From positions 1 to 6,022 of the forward strand of contig JAABRJ010000111.1 in NCBI GenBank assembly GCA_011390985.1: 6,022 bases of DNA, read 5' to 3'. Shown in pieces: positions 1-5,701 of this stretch. Origin of the DNA: Desulfobacteraceae bacterium (GTDB lineage: Bacteria; Desulfobacterota; Desulfobacteria; Desulfobacterales; JAABRJ01). Under the pieces are notes generated by a model. It saw only the letters and a program-made list of their open reading frames with translations, did no database searches and was not told where the DNA came from. The stretch's first letter is position 1, and every line of letters begins with the position of its first letter. A program made the translations under genes and the position numbers.

Positions 1-1312
1 GCCGCTCATAATTCGACCCGTAGGCTGCCGGAATGCGGTCACCCTCCTCAGCGGTCAAAAAATTCACATAGCCGCCGGCGGAGGCGAAGGGCTGTGCGGC
101 CGTGAAAAACTCCCGGGCCCAGGCGATGCCGGCCGCGTCCTGCGCCGCCTGCTGCCATCGGCCGTGCACGTTCATCACGAATTTCGCGTCCCGATGAAAA
201 TAGGCCGTGGCATCAGCTGGAATGCGGTTGCAAGCCCCTCCGATCATTCCGACAAAAATCTCGCACTGCGGGCTGGGCAGTCGGCCGGCGGCGGCCAGAA
301 CCGCATCCCACAGGCCGTCCGGCAAATCGATGAAGTTGAGCGACTTCCAGTAATTGCGCGCTCCCGGGGCGAGCAGCGGGTCAAAAGCCTGCTGCCACTG
401 GGTGTAGGGTTGCAGGTCGATGTGTTCGCCCCAGGCATCGCCGAAACGGCGCAAGGGGGCAATCAGCTCGCGGCCTTCGGCCGCATCGCCGGTGTAGAAG
501 ATCGCCAGCACAAGGGCCTCACGGCCGTGCACGGCCTGCGGTAAAAACGGCAGCGGCGGCGCCTGGCGCAGGACGACCCACACACTGAGCTCCTCGGGTG
601 CCGACGCCGCGAAACGGCGGTATTGCGGGAGCAGCGCCGGGGCCTGGTCCAGCGGAAAGACCATCAGGCCGGCCAACACCTCGGGCCCTACCGGGTAGAG
701 TTTGAATTCGAAGCGCCTGACGATGCCGAAATTTCCGCCGCCGCCGCGGATCGCCCAGAACAGATCCCGGTTTTGGCTGTCGCTGGCGCGCAGCTGTCGC
801 CCGTCCGCGGTGACCACATCCGCCCCCACCAAGCTGTCGATGGTCAGGCCGTACTTGCGGGTCAACCAGCCGAACCCGCCACCCAGCGTAAGGCCGGCGA
901 TGCCGGTGGTCGAGTTGATGCCCACCGGCGTGGCCAGGCCGTGGGCTTGGGCGGCCCGGTCGAAATCTCCCAGGGTGGCACCGGGTTCAACGAAGGCGCG
1001 GCGCCGGTCGGAATCGACCCGGACGGCCTTCATCGGTGAGAGATCGATCATCACCCCGCCGTCACACAGCGCGCTGCCTGCGATGTTGTGTCCGCCGCCG
1101 CGCACGGCGATGTCCAACCCCCGGCTGCGAGCCCAATCAATGGTTGGCGGGATGTCGCCGCCATGGGCGCAGCGCACGATGACCGCCGGCCGCCGGTCGA
1201 TCATGGCGTTCCAGATTTGACGGGCATCCTCATACCCCGGATCGGCGGGTTGCAGCACCCTGCCCGTTACCCGGGATCTCAATTCATCTATACGATTCAA
1301 TGGCGTTTTCAT
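1..1312 (-). CDS. FAD-linked oxidoreductase, berberine-bridge/6-hydroxy-D-nicotine oxidase type, 3' end cut by window
   Basis: Visible part is 437 residues and open to the left edge. The family usually runs about 450-470, so only some tens of C-terminal residues are missing. Seen: an FAD-binding PCMH (VAO-type) domain at about residues 35-210, with RGGGHNIAG at 71-79, where H75 is the expected covalent FAD attachment residue. PVGINSTTGIAGLTLGGGFG (129-148) contacts the flavin; N133 sits where bicovalent members have the second, cysteinyl link, so a single His-FAD bond is expected. IRGGGGNFGIV at 188-198 is typical. The C-terminal BBE signature begins at the edge (YGSNYER, 431-437). Such enzymes oxidise alcohols, amines or sugars and pass electrons to O2 or another acceptor; the substrate is not readable. 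No signal peptide, so probably cytoplasmic. The start is the ATG at 1312, with a strong Shine-Dalgarno; an ATG 5 nt upstream reads straight into a stop. It lies 156 bp after the phosphatase gene, so operon membership is possible but unproven. Confidence 0.9.
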   Translation of the reverse strand, partial: MKTPLNRIDELRSRVTGRVLQPADPGYEDARQIWNAMIDRRPAVIVRCAHGGDIPPTIDWARSRGLDIAVRGGGHNIAGSALCDGGVMIDLSPMKAVRVDSDRRRAFVEPGATLGDFDRAAQAHGLATPVGINSTTGIAGLTLGGGFGWLTRKYGLTIDSLVGADVVTADGRQLRASDSQNRDLFWAIRGGGGNFGIVRRFEFKLYPVGPEVLAGLMVFPLDQAPALLPQYRRFAASAPEELSVWVVLRQAPPLPFLPQAVHGREALVLAIFYTGDAAEGRELIAPLRRFGDAWGEHIDLQPYTQWQQAFDPLLAPGARNYWKSLNFIDLPDGLWDAVLAAAGRLPSPQCEIFVGMIGGACNRIPADATAYFHRDAKFVMNVHGRWQQAAQDAAGIAWAREFFTAAQPFASAGGYVNFLTAEEGDRIPAAYGSNYER

Positions 1313-1317
1313 GACAT

Positions 1318-1325
1318 TCCCTCCT
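1318..1325 (-). promoter_or_regulatory. Ribosome-binding site of the FAD oxidoreductase
   Basis: AGGAGGGA on the minus strand ends 5 nt before the ATG at 1312. It decides the start. The nearer ATG at 1317 has no room for a spacer and runs into TGA after one codon, so it is not used for the enzyme. Confidence 0.8.
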
Positions 1326-1468
1326 GGTGGCGCCGGAAAGGCGGCCGGTGGCGGCGAAAGCACCCAGTGCCGGCGGGTGTGCCTTGTGGACGAACCAAAA
1401 CCCGGCGCGATCTTGTGGAATTGTTGCTTGCCGCGGCCCTCAACCCGCGCGGGAAGCATGGCCGACGG

Positions 1469-3163
1469 TCAGATGTGATAGTCGGGGATGGCGTCAACCC
1501 CCCCGTCGAATTTGACGATCACCAGCGTGATATCATCCTCCCGCAGCATACCGAGGGTATGCGCCGCCAGATCGGCATACACCTTGTCGATGATGGCTTC
1601 AGCCCCGGACGCGGCATGCCGACGGACGACATCCCGAAACCGCTTTTGTCCGTATGGCCGCTGTTTTTTGTCCCTGGCCTCCCAGAGACCGTCGGTCGCG
1701 ATGGCCAGGATGCCTTCCATCGGCTGCGGGCCGTTTTCCTCCGTGAAGGCCCAATCGGAGGCCACTCCCAAGGCCACCCCACGACCGCCCAGCTCCCTAA
1801 AGGTGTCGGCGCGCGGGTCGAAGATCAGGGCGGAGGGATGACCGGCCCTGACCCAGCGCAGACGACCGGCCTCCAGGTCGATGCGCAGGTAGAAGAGCGT
1901 CATGAACCGTCCGCTGTCCGACACGTCGCCCGCCAACTGACGATTCAGGGCCGTGACCACTTGGGAAACCGGACGGCAGGGATCCGAGCGCACCTGTGTG
2001 CGCAGAAAGGCCCGGCTGGTGGCCATCAAAAGGGCCGCCTCGACGCCGTGACCGCTGACGTCGCCAACGACGATGTCCAGGTGCGCAGAGACGCACCCCT
2101 GTGAGGGCAGGTAGTCGAAATAGTCGCCCCCGATCTCCTCGCAGCTCAGGGTCCGCCCGGCGAGATCGATCCCCCCAGGGCGCGGGCTGGGCTTCGGCAG
2201 CAGGTTGCGTTGAACCTCCCCGGCCAACTGCAGCGAGCGTTTCTGGTGGGTGATGTCGGTGATGAAATACATGAAACCGATACCCCGGCCGTCGTCATCC
2301 AGCAGCACGTCGCCATGGATGCGGACCGGCACCGTCCGGCCGGATTTGGCCAGCAGGGTGCCCTCAATGGCCTGCAGCCGGTAGGACAGCGGGTCATCCT
2401 GGTTGGCCGCCAGGAACCGCCGGAAATCTTCGCCTGCGAAAGCAAGGGGCGAGCGGCCCAGAATGGCGTCGGGGGGATGGCCCACCATACGGCAGAAGGC
2501 CTCGTTGAGGTCGGCAATCCTGAACCGCTGATCCAGCAGGAGAAACCCCTGGTCCGTGGTTTCAACGATGCGGCGAAATTTCTGTTCGCTCTTTCTGAGC
2601 GCCCGTTCAGCCCTGACACGCTGCAATTCGGCCGAGGCCCTGTTGGCGAAAACCTGGAAGATGGCAAGCGCGTTGTGCTCACGGGGCATGGGGCGGCGGT
2701 CCAATACGGCGAGGTTTCCCAGCACGCCGCGCTTGCCGTCCAGCAGCGGCGCGCCCATATAGCTGACGGCTTTGAAATCGTGCAGAATGGAATTGCGGGG
2801 ATACAGGTCGAGCACGTTTTCGGGGAAATGTACCAGCTCCGTGCTTTCGATGACAGCCGCACACGGGGTCCCGTCGATATCGACGAGAAAACGCTCCGCG
2901 AGCCGGCCGTTGACCCAGAAGGCGAGAGCGCGCAGCTGGCGCGTCGCTTCAAGGTATTCGGCCACCCAGGCGCTGTAGGTCCCCAGGGCCTGGGCCAGGT
3001 TTTGGACCAGGGATTCAAAAAAGCGCGCGCCGGTGTGGGTCGCCGTCCCCTGCAGAATGGCGCGGATGGCTTGATTCTCGTCCCTGACGCGTAAAGGCAG
3101 CCGGGTCCGATCGGCTTTCGCGGCCGCAGCCAATTTATTTTCGGTTGGGGTGTTGACGAACAT
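1469..3163 (-). CDS. GAF-PAS-PP2C (SpoIIE/RsbU-type) serine/threonine phosphatase
   Basis: 564 residues, complete. Seen: a GAF-like sensor domain at about 35-185 (GTPC at 98-101), a short helical linker (178-195), a PAS domain at about 193-308 (GFLLLDQRFRIADLNEAF, then the closing FMYFITDITHQK), a connector ending in VQRNLLP (317-323), and a SpoIIE/PP2C phosphatase domain at about 330-552. Metal-binding and catalytic motifs are intact: GGDYFDY (345-351, D347), VGDVSGHG (366-373, D368), ATDGLWE (489-495, D491) and REDDITLVIVK (541-551). The family dephosphorylates serine or threonine, classically on anti-sigma-factor antagonists (STAS proteins), with GAF and PAS domains tuning activity to a ligand or redox state. 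No membrane segment, so cytoplasmic. No STAS protein or anti-sigma kinase is visible nearby, so the target is unknown. The ATG at 3163 has GGAGGG 5 nt upstream. It starts 51 bp after the membrane-protein gene with no convincing terminator between, so co-transcription is likely. Confidence 0.92.
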   Translation of the reverse strand: MFVNTPTENKLAAAAKADRTRLPLRVRDENQAIRAILQGTATHTGARFFESLVQNLAQALGTYSAWVAEYLEATRQLRALAFWVNGRLAERFLVDIDGTPCAAVIESTELVHFPENVLDLYPRNSILHDFKAVSYMGAPLLDGKRGVLGNLAVLDRRPMPREHNALAIFQVFANRASAELQRVRAERALRKSEQKFRRIVETTDQGFLLLDQRFRIADLNEAFCRMVGHPPDAILGRSPLAFAGEDFRRFLAANQDDPLSYRLQAIEGTLLAKSGRTVPVRIHGDVLLDDDGRGIGFMYFITDITHQKRSLQLAGEVQRNLLPKPSPRPGGIDLAGRTLSCEEIGGDYFDYLPSQGCVSAHLDIVVGDVSGHGVEAALLMATSRAFLRTQVRSDPCRPVSQVVTALNRQLAGDVSDSGRFMTLFYLRIDLEAGRLRWVRAGHPSALIFDPRADTFRELGGRGVALGVASDWAFTEENGPQPMEGILAIATDGLWEARDKKQRPYGQKRFRDVVRRHAASGAEAIIDKVYADLAAHTLGMLREDDITLVIVKFDGGVDAIPDYHI

Positions 3164-3168
3164 TTTAG

Positions 3169-3174
3169 CCCTCC
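3169..3174 (-). promoter_or_regulatory. Ribosome-binding site of the phosphatase gene
   Basis: GGAGGG on the minus strand, 5 nt before the ATG at 3163. It supports that start over internal methionines, and with the 51-bp gap fits a gene translated from a shared transcript. Confidence 0.75.
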
Positions 3175-3214
3175 ACTGGGAAAGCCCGATCTCGGAGGCT
3201 CCAACCGGGGGACC

Positions 3215-3889
3215 TCAGGCGCTTCCCATCGCCACCGCGTGGTAGAGCGCCGTCGCCCCCACGATGAGCAGCGCCACGGCCCAGATGAGGTCGAAATTGA
3301 CCCAGCTGCTGCGCAGGATCTTCAACCCGAGTTTGCGGTAGACCACAAGCGCCACCAGCAGCATCACGGCCAGCATGGCGGCGGTGTGCAGCAAAACGGC
3401 CAGCAGCATCCCCGTTCCTGCCGAAAGCACGGCCGTCTGAGCGGCGGCCGCATGACCGACCTCGAGCAGGGTCGGGGCGACCATCAACCCGGCGCCGTGC
3501 GCGGCCGCCATAAGAAAGGACCACAGGAAGAGATCCCGCATCCCGACTCGCATCCCGACCCAGCGGGGGTGCCGGTAGTAGGTGAAGAGTTTAAAGACCG
3601 CGAAGGCCAGCAGCACCATGGCGGTCAGGTAGCGCAGACGCGATACGGGCAGCCAGTGGCCGGCCGCCAGCACAAGGCCGGCCACCAGAACGATGGAAAC
3701 GGCATGCCCGGTCGTTATCGGCAGCATGGACCGCCAGATGGCCCGCTCGCTTTTCTGTTGAAGCCCGAGGGCCAACGCAAAGAGCCAGCCCATGCCGGGG
3801 TTCAAGCCATGGTAGGCCCCGAACCCGATCATAAGGGCCCAGCCCGCCATGGGGTCAAGATGGGTAGCAGAATGAGTCAGTGGATGCAT
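3215..3889 (-). CDS. Polytopic inner-membrane protein with HGLNPG motif, NicO/UreH/HupE-like transporter candidate
   Basis: 224 residues from the chosen ATG at 3889, which has GGAGGG 5 nt upstream; an in-frame ATG at 3955 would add 22 polar residues lying wholly inside the preceding gene and is disfavoured. Six hydrophobic segments are visible at about 15-43, 56-77, 87-105, 120-142, 159-184 and 199-219. Intramembrane histidines recur: H27 in AYHGLNPGMGW, H62 in TTGH, H131 in AAHGAGLM, H168 in LLHTAA and H217 in LYHA. Small residues flank several of them, as in nickel/cobalt or other metal carriers and HupE/UreJ proteins. I recognise the HGLNPGMGWLFA and RHPRWVGMRVG style as a conserved, mostly uncharacterised bacterial family; a transport role is inference. 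It starts inside the last codons of the SBP56 gene (35-bp overlap), implying translational coupling and a shared task. It could instead be a LysE/TauE-like exporter of a sulfur or selenium compound. Confidence 0.82.
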   Translation of the reverse strand: MHPLTHSATHLDPMAGWALMIGFGAYHGLNPGMGWLFALALGLQQKSERAIWRSMLPITTGHAVSIVLVAGLVLAAGHWLPVSRLRYLTAMVLLAFAVFKLFTYYRHPRWVGMRVGMRDLFLWSFLMAAAHGAGLMVAPTLLEVGHAAAAQTAVLSAGTGMLLAVLLHTAAMLAVMLLVALVVYRKLGLKILRSSWVNFDLIWAVALLIVGATALYHAVAMGSA

Positions 3890-5252
3890 CTCCGCCCTCC
3901 AGTCGCACCTGGTGGGTGCGCGTTTCTCCGAAGTCCACAAAAAAGTTCGGGGCAAAGGCGATCCCGCCGCCTTCCGCGGCGTCCACCTTGACCATCCAAC
4001 CGGTCAGCCGGTCGGGGTAGAACTGGTCGTCCACACTGCTGTATAGCGAGTTGGTGAAGTAGACGCGGCGCCCGTCCCGGCTGATTTCCACCATCTGCGG
4101 TCCTCCCAGCAGCGGCCCCTGGCTGAGGGGGTGCCCTGCGCGGCGCGTGATCCCGCCGATTTGAACCTTGCCCGTCAGCCGGGGCTTGAAAGGATCGCTG
4201 ACATCGTATTGGTGAAGCTCCCCGGTGCCCCAGCAGGACACATAGAGATAGCGGTCGTCCAAGGACAGGTCGATGTCGGTGACCAGCGGCGGAACTGCCC
4301 CGAACCCTTTCAGGGGCGGTGGCAGCTTGTCCGGATCCGCAGGCTCCGCAGGGATTTCAATGACCTTGCGGGCGGCCCAGCGGCCTTTTTCGCGGTACCA
4401 GGTCCAGATCGAGCTGCTGAGATTCTTGAGACTGATCACGACCCCCGCAAAGCCGTAGGTCTTGGTAGGCTCGTGGGCGGGTCGCAGTTCGAAGACGAGC
4501 TGATACTCGTCTCCCAGGTTGATGGTCTGGATGTGCCGCCGCCGCCGCAGATCCCAGAAGTGCAGGTTGCGGCCGTAACGCCCGTTCAAAAGATCCTCGA
4601 ACACCAAGCCGTTTTCAAATTGCCTGGGCACCCCCCACTCACTGGTGATCATCGTGTCCTCGGTGATGTGCCACCAGAAGTCATAGGCCAACCGTTGGGG
4701 CCCGCGGTCGATTTCCCAGGGGCCGAGGACGTCGAAATTGAAATGATCGAGCATGAAGATCCCTCCGGGGCCGCCGCCGCCGTTGTTGGCGCCGAGTGCG
4801 CTGACGTAGATGGCATCGGGGCCGCAGTGGATGGTGTGGGGTCGGCTGTAGCCCGAGCGCTTCAGGACATCTTCCGGCGCGATGATTTTGGCGATGCTCG
4901 GCCGCCAGGGATCGGGCTTGGTGTCGATGATGTAGATCCGTGAGCTGCGCAAACCCGGGACGATCAGGTAGCGCCGCTCCAAATGGGGGTGCGGGGCATA
5001 GGGGCAGAGGGCCGAACTGCAGGCGTTCCAGCCAAAATGGTGCAGTTCATCGCCCGCATAGGGCATCTCGAGTTTATGGACGACCCGACCGTAGCGCGGT
5101 GACTCCGGGTCCAGGTCCACCACGCAGAGGGCGTCCGGTTGATTGTTGCGTCCCGTGTTCAGGGTAGCCACATAACCCAGGCGCTCCGCCGGCGCTTTGC
5201 AGGCCATGCGCGGGGATGGGTAAAAGGTCTGATCCGGTCTTAGAAAGGTCAT
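3855..5252 (-). CDS. SBP56 family selenium-binding protein / methanethiol oxidase
   Basis: 465 residues, complete, full length for the family. Seen motifs match the SELENBP1/MtoX group throughout: DLDPESPRYG (47-55), DELHHFGWNACSS (68-80), LIVPGLRSSRIYIID (96-110), HTIHC (139-143), YDFWW (190-194), ITSEWG (202-207), DIDLSLDDRYLYVSCW (326-341), QYDVSDPFKPRLTG (348-361), GGPQM (383-387), SLYSS (402-406), QFYPD (410-414) and PNFFVDFG (435-442). The fold is expected to be a beta-propeller. Characterised relatives (human SELENBP1, Hyphomicrobium MtoX) oxidise methanethiol with O2 to formaldehyde, H2S and H2O2 and are metal-dependent; the conserved His-rich motifs HH (71-72) and HxxH (139-142) are likely ligands. 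C78 is kept, but there is no Cys where human SELENBP1 has Cys57, and the final stretch differs (GGDASTDSFCYPS). No signal peptide is seen, unlike exported MtoX, so the protein is probably cytoplasmic. Start ATG at 5252 has AGGAGGTG 5 nt upstream. First gene behind the sigma-54 promoter. Family certain; substrate inferred. Confidence 0.93.
   Translation of the reverse strand: MTFLRPDQTFYPSPRMACKAPAERLGYVATLNTGRNNQPDALCVVDLDPESPRYGRVVHKLEMPYAGDELHHFGWNACSSALCPYAPHPHLERRYLIVPGLRSSRIYIIDTKPDPWRPSIAKIIAPEDVLKRSGYSRPHTIHCGPDAIYVSALGANNGGGGPGGIFMLDHFNFDVLGPWEIDRGPQRLAYDFWWHITEDTMITSEWGVPRQFENGLVFEDLLNGRYGRNLHFWDLRRRRHIQTINLGDEYQLVFELRPAHEPTKTYGFAGVVISLKNLSSSIWTWYREKGRWAARKVIEIPAEPADPDKLPPPLKGFGAVPPLVTDIDLSLDDRYLYVSCWGTGELHQYDVSDPFKPRLTGKVQIGGITRRAGHPLSQGPLLGGPQMVEISRDGRRVYFTNSLYSSVDDQFYPDRLTGWMVKVDAAEGGGIAFAPNFFVDFGETRTHQVRLEGGDASTDSFCYPS
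3895..3900 (-). promoter_or_regulatory. Ribosome-binding site fixing the membrane-protein start
   Basis: GGAGGG on the minus strand, 5 nt before the ATG at 3889, lying inside the SBP56 coding region. Ribosomes finishing SBP56 pass over this site and terminate at 3855, so re-initiation or coupling is plausible. It argues for M at 3889 rather than the in-frame ATG at 3955. Confidence 0.75.
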
Positions 5253-5268
5253 TGCAGCACCTCCTGCA
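5253..5268 (-). promoter_or_regulatory. SBP56 ribosome-binding site held in a hairpin loop
   Basis: On the minus strand TGCAG-GAGGTG-CTGCA forms a perfect 5-bp stem whose 6-nt loop is most of the Shine-Dalgarno; the last stem base abuts the ATG at 5252. The Shine-Dalgarno (AGGAGGTG, 5265-5258) is near consensus and fixes the start. Whether the hairpin modulates translation is inference: the stem is short and the loop leaves the core exposed. Confidence 0.6.
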
Positions 5269-5481
5269 GAAATTTCGAGGAAGGCTCGAATGGTTGTTCT
5301 GAACGATTTGACGACTGTGGCGCAACCGTCCTTGCTTGATTACGGTGAAGTGGGCTGATCGCTGACAGCCCCGGCAGGCAACGGGTCAGAGACGTATCGC
5401 GTGAAACGGATGCGGATCCGAAGCGGGCCGAACAGGTGACGCTGAAGGCATTACACGCCTCATGCCGTGACGTTGTGTTAA
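5269..5481 (-). other. 5' leader of the SBP56 transcript
   Basis: If transcription starts about 12 nt after the -12 element, near 5481, the mRNA has a leader of about 230 nt. It contains a 6-bp hairpin (GGGCTG/CAGCCC, 5371-5366 with 5357-5352, 8-nt loop) and a small CGAG/CTCG stem just before the ribosome-binding site. I see no known riboswitch pattern, no U-rich terminator and no convincing small gene; an ATG-initiated frame at 5604-5386 has no Shine-Dalgarno. The length is unusual for a plain leader, but no function can be assigned. Confidence 0.35.
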
Positions 5482-5492
5482 AATAGCAGCAC

Positions 5493-5507
5493 GCATGCCA
5501 GGTGCCA
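5493..5507 (-). promoter_or_regulatory. Sigma-54 (RpoN) -24/-12 promoter for the SBP56 operon
   Basis: TGGCACCTGGCATGC on the minus strand matches the consensus TGGCAC-N5-TTGC in 9 of 10 specified positions. The -24 GG (5506-5505) and -12 GC (5494-5493) have exactly 10 nt between them, the required spacing. It points at the SBP56 gene with only leader between, and the gene just upstream encodes a sigma-54 activator. Predicted transcription start near 5481. Motif and spacing are seen; use of the promoter is inference. Confidence 0.72.
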
Positions 5508-5512
5508 CGGGG

Positions 5513-5566
5513 AAAAACACTTTTCGATTAAGTGTTTGTAAATATATAACTTTAAAACAAAATGAA
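5513..5566. promoter_or_regulatory. A+T-rich spacer with possible IHF site between activator sites and promoter
   Basis: About four-fifths A+T in an otherwise G+C-rich window. On the minus strand TTACAAACACTTA (5541-5529) keeps the CAA-N4-TTR core of the IHF consensus and fits 7 of 9 specified positions, with an A/T tract on the expected 5' side. Sigma-54 promoters often have an IHF-bent segment between enhancer and promoter, which is the position here. Weak motif; an intrinsically bent spacer without IHF is equally possible. Confidence 0.35.
5515..5537. repeat. Perfect 8-bp inverted repeat next to the sigma-54 promoter
   Basis: AAACACTT at 5515-5522 and AAGTGTTT at 5530-5537 are exact reverse complements with a 7-nt centre (TTCGATT). 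The repeat ends 7 bp upstream of the -24 element. It is too A+T-rich and badly placed to be a terminator for either neighbour, so an operator for a dimeric regulator is the likelier reading. Protein unknown. Confidence 0.55.
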
Positions 5567-5604
5567 GGCAGGCGGAAAATGGCGGGCTGTTGGAGGAAGC
5601 GCAA

Positions 5605-5646
5605 CTATTGACGAAATATGCGGCTATTGACGCGCCACATATGGCG
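5605..5646. promoter_or_regulatory. Candidate upstream activator sites: direct repeat pair and palindrome
   Basis: CTATTGACG occurs at 5605-5613 and again at 5624-5632, 19 nt start to start (about two helical turns). It is followed at 5633-5646 by CGCCA-CATA-TGGCG, a 5-bp inverted repeat. The cluster sits about 100-140 bp upstream of the -24 element, the usual enhancer distance for sigma-54 activators, and just after the activator gene. Binding by that activator is inference. Confidence 0.4.
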
Positions 5647-5661
5647 AGTGGGGCCGTCGGC

Positions 5662-5701
5662 CTGAGCCGCCGAAACACCCATTCGGCCCCTGGCGGCTCA
5701 G
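5662..5701 (-). terminator. Strong hairpin at the 3' end of the activator gene, no U-tract
   Basis: A 10-bp perfect stem (CTGAGCCGCC / GGCGGCTCAG) with a 20-nt loop; its 5' arm on the minus strand contains the stop codon of the activator gene. An alternative fold pairs an inner GCCGAA with TTCGGC. No run of T follows, so it may act in RNA 3'-end protection or rho-assisted termination rather than as a classical intrinsic terminator. Confidence 0.5.

Noticed and set aside
1360..1382. GC-rich hairpin between the phosphatase and FAD oxidase genes as a terminator
   Set aside because: Only 6 bp with a bulge, followed by three T at most; similar chance stems are common at this G+C content.
1416..1431. 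Sigma-54-like TGG...TTGC on the plus strand in the gap before the FAD oxidase gene
   Set aside because: GG-to-GC spacing is 11 (or 7) rather than 10 nt, and it points away from the FAD oxidase gene with no plus-strand gene to serve.
1088..2104. Plus-strand open frame of 338 codons spanning two minus-strand genes and their gap
   Set aside because: It crosses the boundary of two well-supported genes and has no motif of its own; explained by high G+C.
2210..3094. Long plus-strand open frame of 294 codons opposite the phosphatase gene
   Set aside because: Low-complexity shadow of a G+C-rich gene with clear domains on the other strand; no ribosome-binding site and no recognisable motif.
3890..3955. 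N-terminal extension of the membrane protein from the ATG at 3955
   Set aside because: Adds polar residues wholly inside the SBP56 gene and ignores the near-ideal Shine-Dalgarno before the ATG at 3889.
3239..3991. Plus-strand open frame of 250 codons opposite the membrane-protein gene
   Set aside because: Translation rich in Gln, His and Gly is the antisense image of hydrophobic codons; no start signal.
4131..4943. Plus-strand open frame of 270 codons opposite the SBP56 gene
   Set aside because: Antisense shadow; the minus strand carries a full-length family match.
5386..5604. 72-codon minus-strand open frame across the promoter region
   Set aside because: No Shine-Dalgarno, starts upstream of the predicted transcription start, and the peptide shows no domain.
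5605..5640. TTGACG copies as -35 boxes of a plus-strand sigma-70 promoter
   Set aside because: No -10 element at 16-18 bp from either copy and no plus-strand gene downstream.
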